Shown piece by piece: positions 59,592 through 64,000 of a stretch of DNA of 64,000 nucleotides (position 1 is the stretch's first letter; each line of letters starts with the position of its first letter). Source of the DNA: Nostoc sp. 'Lobaria pulmonaria (5183) cyanobiont' (GTDB lineage Bacteria > Cyanobacteriota > Cyanobacteriia > Cyanobacteriales > Nostocaceae); contig NZ_CP026692.1 in assembly GCF_002949795.1 (NCBI RefSeq), positions 4,634,545 through 4,698,544 of the forward strand, given 5' to 3'. The notes under the pieces are model-generated. The model was not told the origin of the DNA. It did not search any database and was given only the letters and a program-made list of their open reading frames with translations. The position numbers and the translations under genes are program-made.

Positions 59592-60167
59592 ATGATATCA
59601 GAACTGCCAATAATTGCAAGCGATCGCCTGTTATTACGAGCAGCGATCCATGAAGATATACCCCAAATTCTCAAATACTTTATTAATAACAAAACTTATC
59701 TGACTCCATTTTACCCTCTTTGGGCTGATGGTTTTTTCACTGAAGAATATTGGCAATATCAGATAGAGAATAGTTTTCTAGAATTTATCAATGGACAATC
59801 GTTAAAACTATTTATTTTTACCAAAAAAAATCCTACCGTAGTTATTGGAACGGTTAATTTTAGTAATTTTGTCCGAGGAGCCGCTCATTTTTGCTATGTG
59901 GGATATAGCCTTGCTGAAAATAAACAAGGTAAAGGATATATGACGGAGGGGTTAAAATCTGCAACTCAATATCTATTTCAAGAGTTAAATTTTCACCGAG
60001 TCATGGCTAATTATATGCCTCACAATCGGCGCAGTGGCAATGTACTCAAAAGACTCGGTTTTGTCGTTGAAGGATATGCCAGAGACTATTTGTTAATTAA
60101 TGGCCAATGGGAAGATCATATTTTGACAAGTCTTACAAATCCTCATTGGAAAGCACCTAACTTTTAA
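59592..60167 (+). CDS. GNAT acetyltransferase, RimJ/RimL-like
   Basis: A 191-residue acetyltransferase of the Acetyltransf_3 type that moves acetyl groups from acetyl-CoA to an amine, often a protein N-terminus. It starts LPIIASDRLLLRAAIHEDIPQI. VGYSLAENKQGKGYMTEGLK is the acetyl-CoA pyrophosphate loop (Q/RxxGxG/A pattern). ELNFHRVMANYMPHNRRSGNVLKRLGFVVEGYARDYLLINGQWEDH matches RimJ/RimL C-terminal strands. The substrate is unknown. It stands alone between bioB and the Spy-like gene. Confidence 0.9.
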   Translation: MISELPIIASDRLLLRAAIHEDIPQILKYFINNKTYLTPFYPLWADGFFTEEYWQYQIENSFLEFINGQSLKLFIFTKKNPTVVIGTVNFSNFVRGAAHFCYVGYSLAENKQGKGYMTEGLKSATQYLFQELNFHRVMANYMPHNRRSGNVLKRLGFVVEGYARDYLLINGQWEDHILTSLTNPHWKAPNF

Positions 60168-60679
60168 AAATTACTCAAGATTATTGTCAATAATCTTTAT
60201 TCTATCTACCCACTCTAACTGTTGATGAATTCATTTATTTATAATTGCTATTTATGAACGTCATTTCTAAAATCACTATAATTAAGCAAAGCTTAAACTC
60301 ACTTAAATACTTATTCTTAGTTTGACAGTAAGTAAATAGACATAATTAAATTTAAAATAGACTCTTAGTTTGTACTAAGCAATTTATCGTTTAGTGCAGG
60401 ATTATCAAGACTAAAGTTTTTACTACAAACTTTAATTTATTTATGCCTAGATACTTAATGTATACCTTACAGTTATTTATAATAATATAATATCTATATG
60501 AAAATGAATTTAATAAATCGGTTGTGAACATCTACAAATTCATAGCAAATTCATAATAAATACACAAGAACTCCACAAGCAAATGCAATAGTGATATTTG
60601 TTCGCTAACAGGCTCAGTTATTAAGATTAGCTTTAGCCGATGTGTCCAATTTTCTTAAATAGTTGAGGAGTTTTTTAAA
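60168..60679. other. AT-rich intergenic region upstream of the Spy-like gene
   Basis: About 510 bp of strongly AT-rich sequence without a supported frame. It probably contains the promoter of the secreted protein gene; no box or operator can be singled out. Confidence 0.35.
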
Positions 60680-61135
60680 ATGCTGATTAATTCTACAAAG
60701 CGCTTATCTGTCTTTTCTACTATCTTCGCTTTTGCTACCATCTTAAACGGAGTTGTCTTGGCAGCACCAGTCCCAAGTCCAGCCACGACACCAGTCTTAA
60801 AAACTCAGACTAGTGCTGCATCACACCAGCCAATCAAACTTACAAATCAACAGCGCTTACAAATCCAAATGGCTCGCCAGCAAAGAGATAAGGATATTGA
60901 GGCTCTATTAAACCCATCCCAAGATACTAAATTTAAGGCGGCATTGCAATCCCGTCAGAGAATCAGAATAGTTTTAAAATCTTTGGATTTGAATCAAGAT
61001 CAACAGAAACAGGTTCAATCAATTTTGCAAGCTTATAACCTGCAAGTGAAAAAAATTCTATCTTCACAGGCATCACAACCAACATCAAACTCAGTAGGAA
61101 TTACTCAACCAACATCACAACCAATTACAAAATAA
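60680..61135 (+). CDS. Spy/CpxP-like periplasmic protein
   Basis: A 151-residue secreted protein. Residues 1-28 form a signal peptide (VFSTIFAFATILNGVVLAAPV, AxA-like site). A short Pro/Thr-rich linker follows. The helical domain has KLTNQQRLQIQMARQQRDKDIEALLNPSQ and then VLKSLDLNQDQQKQVQSIL, the LTxxQ-type repeats of the Spy/CpxP periplasmic chaperone group. The Thr/Ser/Pro/Gln-rich tail is probably disordered. GAGG lies about nine bases before the ATG. A rho-independent terminator follows 34 bp after the stop, so it is monocistronic. A role in envelope stress or a metal response is inferred from the family. Confidence 0.72.
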   Translation: MLINSTKRLSVFSTIFAFATILNGVVLAAPVPSPATTPVLKTQTSAASHQPIKLTNQQRLQIQMARQQRDKDIEALLNPSQDTKFKAALQSRQRIRIVLKSLDLNQDQQKQVQSILQAYNLQVKKILSSQASQPTSNSVGITQPTSQPITK

Positions 61136-61169
61136 AAAATCAGTTTATTTAATTAAGGTTAAGTTTCGG

Positions 61170-61219
61170 AAGACTGGCGGATTTTATCCAAACTTCGGTT
61201 AAGCCAGTCTTATTTTTTT
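61170..61219 (+). terminator. Rho-independent terminator of the Spy-like gene
   Basis: AAGACTGGC and GCCAGTCTT form a perfect 9-bp stem separated by 24 bases and followed by ATTTTTTTA. Position and T-run fit termination of the monocistronic transcript. Confidence 0.8.
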
Positions 61220-61261
61220 AATTGCAAAACTTTATTTATTCTAAAAGGACGTGAGTTCGAT

Positions 61262-61370
61262 GAATCTCTCCCTCCAGCCTCCCTTTTCAAAATGAAAAGG
61301 GAGGAGCAACGAAAAATTCAGCTTTTTACTCCCCTCTCTGTGTCGGAGAGGGGCTGGGGGTGAGGTCTAT
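61262..61370. repeat. Intergenic hairpin-rich repeat
   Basis: Two inverted repeats occur in a row: CCTCCCTTTTC/GAAAAGGGAGG around AAAAT (about 61276-61302) and CCCCTCTC/GAGAGGGG (about 61331-61353), followed by GCTGGGGGTGAGG. This matches the C/G-rich repeat family seen between many cyanobacterial genes. It has no T-run. Confidence 0.5.
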
Positions 61371-61460
61371 TTTAGATATGAGGTTGCTTTTTGCGTCTAT
61401 GCTGATGATGATGAAGCCAGAGGTAGTATTAAGGGAAGAATGAATTAAGCTTTGCTCGTA

Positions 61461-62918
61461 ATGACTCTGGCTGAAACTCCAAACTACAAAAATTCTAGTA
61501 ATCCTTTTCTCACCCTCAACTACGAAAGCGCCTTAGAATCTCTAGGCGATGACTACTACGATGAGGTTGCAGCAGAGGAATTTCCCCAACACGTCTTGCG
61601 TTGGCGTAACGATGCACTACTACCTCGTTTGGGTCTAGACCCCCAAGTAGTCAAAGACGAAGATTTTATCACAGCTTTTGGCAAATTTCAGGGGCGTAAA
61701 CCCTTGTTAGCGCTACGTTACCACGGCTATCAATTTGGTGAATATAACAGACAGTTAGGTGATGGTAGAGGCTTTCTCTACGGGCAAGTCCGCGCCACTG
61801 ATGGCGAATTGTACGATTTTGGCACAAAAGGCTCTGGGAGAACGCCTTACTCCCGTGGTGGTGATGGTATGCTGACGCTCAAAGGTGGGATGCGGGAAGT
61901 TCTGGCTGCGGAAGCACTACACCACTTGGGTGTACGAACCTCGCGTTGTCTAACCATGATTGAAACAGGTTTACCCCTTTGGCGGGGTGATGAACCTTCA
62001 CCTACCCGTTCAGCTGTGATGATTAGAATGAGCAGTTCTCATATTCGGTTTGGCACTTTTGAGCGACTGCACTATTTCCAGCGTCCAGATTTAACTAAGA
62101 AGTTATTAGACCACGTAATTGAGCAGTATTATCAACACTTAAGTGCTGAACAAGATAAATATGTCCTGTTTTACGCCGAATTAGTGAAACGGGTTGCAGA
62201 ACTAGTCGCACAGTGGATGGCGGCTGGCTTTTGTCATGCAGTTCTGAATACTGACAATATGTCGATTACTGGAGAGAGTTTTGACTATGGCCCTTATGCG
62301 TTTATCCCGACTTATAACCCATCCTTTATAGCTGCGTATTTTGACTATTATGGACGTTATTGTTTCGGTAATCAACCAAGCATTTGCCACTTGAATTTAC
62401 AAATGCTCCAGGAACCTTTAAAGGCAATTATTGATAAAGGCGAAATGGAAGCTGCATTAGAAAGGTTTGATGAGTATTATGAAGCTGAATACAGTTCTTT
62501 GATGTTGAAAAAGTTAGGTTTTGAGAATTTGCCGTATTCAGAAACAGTGGAACTATTGAATCTAACGATTGAATTTTTGAAAGATAGCCAAGTTGGTTAT
62601 CACGAATTCTTTTATGAGATGGCTCGTACTTTTTCATCTAAATGGCGAGATGAGCCAGGTTTTGTAATGGATAATTCAGATATTGTGCCAGTACCCGGTG
62701 CATCTGGAATATTTGATGATTGGTGCATACTATACCATCAAATTTTGAACGATTTTGATAGCGATCGCACCGATGTAATTGCTCAAACTCTAGCTGTTCA
62801 TAATCCCAAAACGGCATTATCAAGACCTGTGATTGAATCTATTTGGGAATCAATTGCTCAGGAAGATAATTGGCAACCTTTTTATGACTTAATCAAGGCA
62901 ATTCAGTCTAGGAGATAG
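61461..62918 (+). CDS. selO: Protein adenylyltransferase SelO (YdiU/UPF0061 family)
   Basis: A roughly 485-residue pseudokinase-fold enzyme that AMPylates protein hydroxyl groups. Characteristic segments are [62 protein letters not shown] (nucleotide loop) and [35 protein letters not shown] (catalytic N-D-N and the DYGP site). The ATG at 61461 is chosen; a TTG at 61452 adds three residues. The length is near the bacterial norm. Known SelO proteins act in redox stress, but the role here is inferred. It converges with the ABC exporter gene. Confidence 0.95.
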   Translation: MTLAETPNYKNSSNPFLTLNYESALESLGDDYYDEVAAEEFPQHVLRWRNDALLPRLGLDPQVVKDEDFITAFGKFQGRKPLLALRYHGYQFGEYNRQLGDGRGFLYGQVRATDGELYDFGTKGSGRTPYSRGGDGMLTLKGGMREVLAAEALHHLGVRTSRCLTMIETGLPLWRGDEPSPTRSAVMIRMSSSHIRFGTFERLHYFQRPDLTKKLLDHVIEQYYQHLSAEQDKYVLFYAELVKRVAELVAQWMAAGFCHAVLNTDNMSITGESFDYGPYAFIPTYNPSFIAAYFDYYGRYCFGNQPSICHLNLQMLQEPLKAIIDKGEMEAALERFDEYYEAEYSSLMLKKLGFENLPYSETVELLNLTIEFLKDSQVGYHEFFYEMARTFSSKWRDEPGFVMDNSDIVPVPGASGIFDDWCILYHQILNDFDSDRTDVIAQTLAVHNPKTALSRPVIESIWESIAQEDNWQPFYDLIKAIQSRR

Positions 62919-62954
62919 ACCAATGCGCTTGGATTAAAACTTGATCCTCCCTAA

Positions 62955-62973
62955 CCCTCCTTAAAAAGGAGGG
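62955..62973. repeat. CCCTCCTT hairpin
   Basis: CCCTCCTT and AAGGAGGG form a perfect 8-bp stem with a 3-base loop. It is a common intergenic element near cyanobacterial gene ends. Confidence 0.5.
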
Positions 62974-62990
62974 AATTAAAGTAAGCCTTT

Positions 62991-63021
62991 TGACCAAGAG
63001 TTGGGGGGATCTTCTTGGTCA
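62991..63021. terminator. Hairpin between selO and the ABC exporter
   Basis: TGACCAAGA and TCTTGGTCA form a perfect 9-bp stem around a 13-base G-rich loop, three bases beyond the exporter stop. It is likely a 3'-end structure for the minus-strand gene; a T-run is absent. Confidence 0.45.
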
Positions 63022-63023
63022 GG

Positions 63024-64000
63024 CTAACTAAATTGCTGGGCATAAAATCGCGCATAGCGACGCTCTAGGGCTAATAATTCTTCATGGGTTCCCGATTCGA
63101 CAATTTGTCCCTGTTCAAGAACTAAAATGCGATCGCACCTCCTAACTGTCGATAAACGGTGAGCAATAATAAACACCGTCCGTTTTTCCATCAATCTTTC
63201 CAGGGCTTCTTGTACCAGTGCTTCTGATTCAGAATCTAATGCTGATGTCGCCTCATCAAGAATCAATATTTGGGGATTGAGCAAAACAGCACGAGCGATC
63301 GCAATTCTTTGTCTTTGTCCACCTGATAAGTTTACCCCACGTTCGCCTACCCAAGTCTTATAACCTTCTGGCAGTTGGCTAATAAACTGATGAGCATTAG
63401 CAATTTTCGCCGCCTCTTTAACTGCTTTTATGTCAAAAACATTTTGTCCAAAGGCGATATTTTGGGCAATTGTCCCTGAAAACATGATGGTTTCTTGAGG
63501 AACAATCCCAATTTGTCGCCGCAGACTATGCAGCTTCACATCTCGAATATCAACATTGTCAATCAATATTTGACCAACTTCGGGATCGTAAAAACGGGGG
63601 AGGAGGTTGACAAATGTAGTTTTACCAGCACCAGATGCACCCACAAGAGCGATCGCTTCACCTGGCGATACCAATAAACTGATATCTTTTAAGACAGGTT
63701 CACCTGGTTTATAGGCGAAGGAAATATGACGATATTCTACTTTGCCCTTAACTGGAGCCAGAGCGATCGCATTTATCTTTTCGATCACCGTTGGCTGAAT
63801 TGCCATCAATTCAAAAACGCGGTCAACAGATGCTTCACCCTGCTTAAATTCATTGTAATTATTAGTAGTGTGACCAATGGGATCGATTAATAGCGCCGCC
63901 GCCGCTAGATAACTGAAAAAATTCGCCACTGTCAAGTGACCTTGGGAAATTTGCCACGCTCCCACAATCAGTAACGATAAGGCACTTAAGGCTTCAAAAA
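63024..64000 (-). CDS. ABC exporter, fused membrane-ATPase subunit (5' end outside window)
   Basis: This is the C-terminal two thirds of an MsbA/HlyB-like half-transporter; the frame is open to the window edge, so the start lies beyond 64000. The last membrane helices are visible (FEALSALSLLIVGAW and VANFFSYLAAAALLIDPIG). The ATPase has Walker A in LVGASGAGKTTFVNLLPR, the Q-loop in IGIVPQETIMFSGT, the signature LSGGQRQRIAIARA, Walker B in ILILDEATSALDSE and the switch histidine in FIIAHRLSTV. It would export lipids, polysaccharide precursors or peptides; the substrate is not deducible. The stop (TAG at 63024) is followed by the hairpin at 62991-63021. Confidence 0.95.
   Translation of the reverse strand, partial: FEALSALSLLIVGAWQISQGHLTVANFFSYLAAAALLIDPIGHTTNNYNEFKQGEASVDRVFELMAIQPTVIEKINAIALAPVKGKVEYRHISFAYKPGEPVLKDISLLVSPGEAIALVGASGAGKTTFVNLLPRFYDPEVGQILIDNVDIRDVKLHSLRRQIGIVPQETIMFSGTIAQNIAFGQNVFDIKAVKEAAKIANAHQFISQLPEGYKTWVGERGVNLSGGQRQRIAIARAVLLNPQILILDEATSALDSESEALVQEALERLMEKRTVFIIAHRLSTVRRCDRILVLEQGQIVESGTHEELLALERRYARFYAQQFS

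Overview
The window looks like a chromosomal segment of a filamentous, Nostoc-like cyanobacterium. The evidence is an allophycocyanin core operon (apcE-apcA-apcB-apcC), many HIP1 octamers (GCGATCGC and variants), short dispersed and heptameric intergenic repeats typical of Nostocales, a group 2 sigma-70 factor, a chloroplast-type dihydrolipoyl dehydrogenase and several cyanobacteria-type hypothetical families. The assignment rests on gene content only, not on a database search.

Layout. (1) 1-13.6 kb: a truncated GH10 endo-xylanase faces a block of ten minus-strand exopolysaccharide genes. Read from the promoter side, these are a Wzz/Wzc co-polymerase-kinase, a GT2, a Wzx-like flippase, a nucleotide-sugar-transferase-like protein, a Wzy/O-antigen-ligase-like protein, a GT4, a GT8-like DSD protein, another GT2, another GT, and a WecG/TagA-type GT26. 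Together they could supply chain assembly, export and length control. No priming phosphoglycosyltransferase or outer-membrane Wza-type pore is in view. (2) 13.6-16.6 kb: a gene-poor, palindrome-rich 3 kb holding the frameshifted remnant of a RibD-like deaminase. (3) 16.7-25.4 kb: housekeeping and stress genes (sigma factor, ureidoglycolate-lyase-like protein, SUI1/eIF1-like protein, a Pmp3-like gene broken by one amber codon, beta-carbonic anhydrase, a DUF5340-like protein, trpC, lpdA, a SWIM zinc-finger protein). (4) 25.8-36.4 kb: envelope and signalling genes (TpsB/FhaC-type transporter, two REC-histidine kinases facing a LuxR-type regulator, an LpxB-like protein divergent from an Omp85 protein).

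(5) 36.7-44.5 kb: a membrane protein, then two tandem genes that share a three-part beta-rich N-terminal half and one membrane segment but end differently (WD40 propeller versus Ig-like modules). A methyltransferase pseudogene split by a short dispersed repeat and an FtsW/RodA-family gene follow. (6) 44.9-51.7 kb: an EVE/PUA-like protein, the apc operon with a clear terminator behind apcC, and a secreted protein with no visible ATG. (7) 52-56.5 kb: a conflict and signalling island with a VapBC-type toxin-antitoxin pair, a decayed second vapC copy, an N-terminally truncated polymorphic-toxin tip with an Imm30-like immunity gene, and a TerY-triad-type kinase/PP2C pair without the TerY (VWA) partner. 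(8) 56.7-64 kb: a methyltransferase, a 21-bp tandem repeat array open on both strands, bioB, a GNAT acetyltransferase, a Spy-like periplasmic protein, selO and a partial ABC exporter.

The strongest candidates for undescribed biology are the paired membrane scaffold proteins (37883-42437) and the orphan kinase/phosphatase pair with neighbouring toxin-immunity debris (52-56.5 kb). The window also has an unusual number of traceable gene-decay events. No tRNA, rRNA, CRISPR array or intact transposase was seen.
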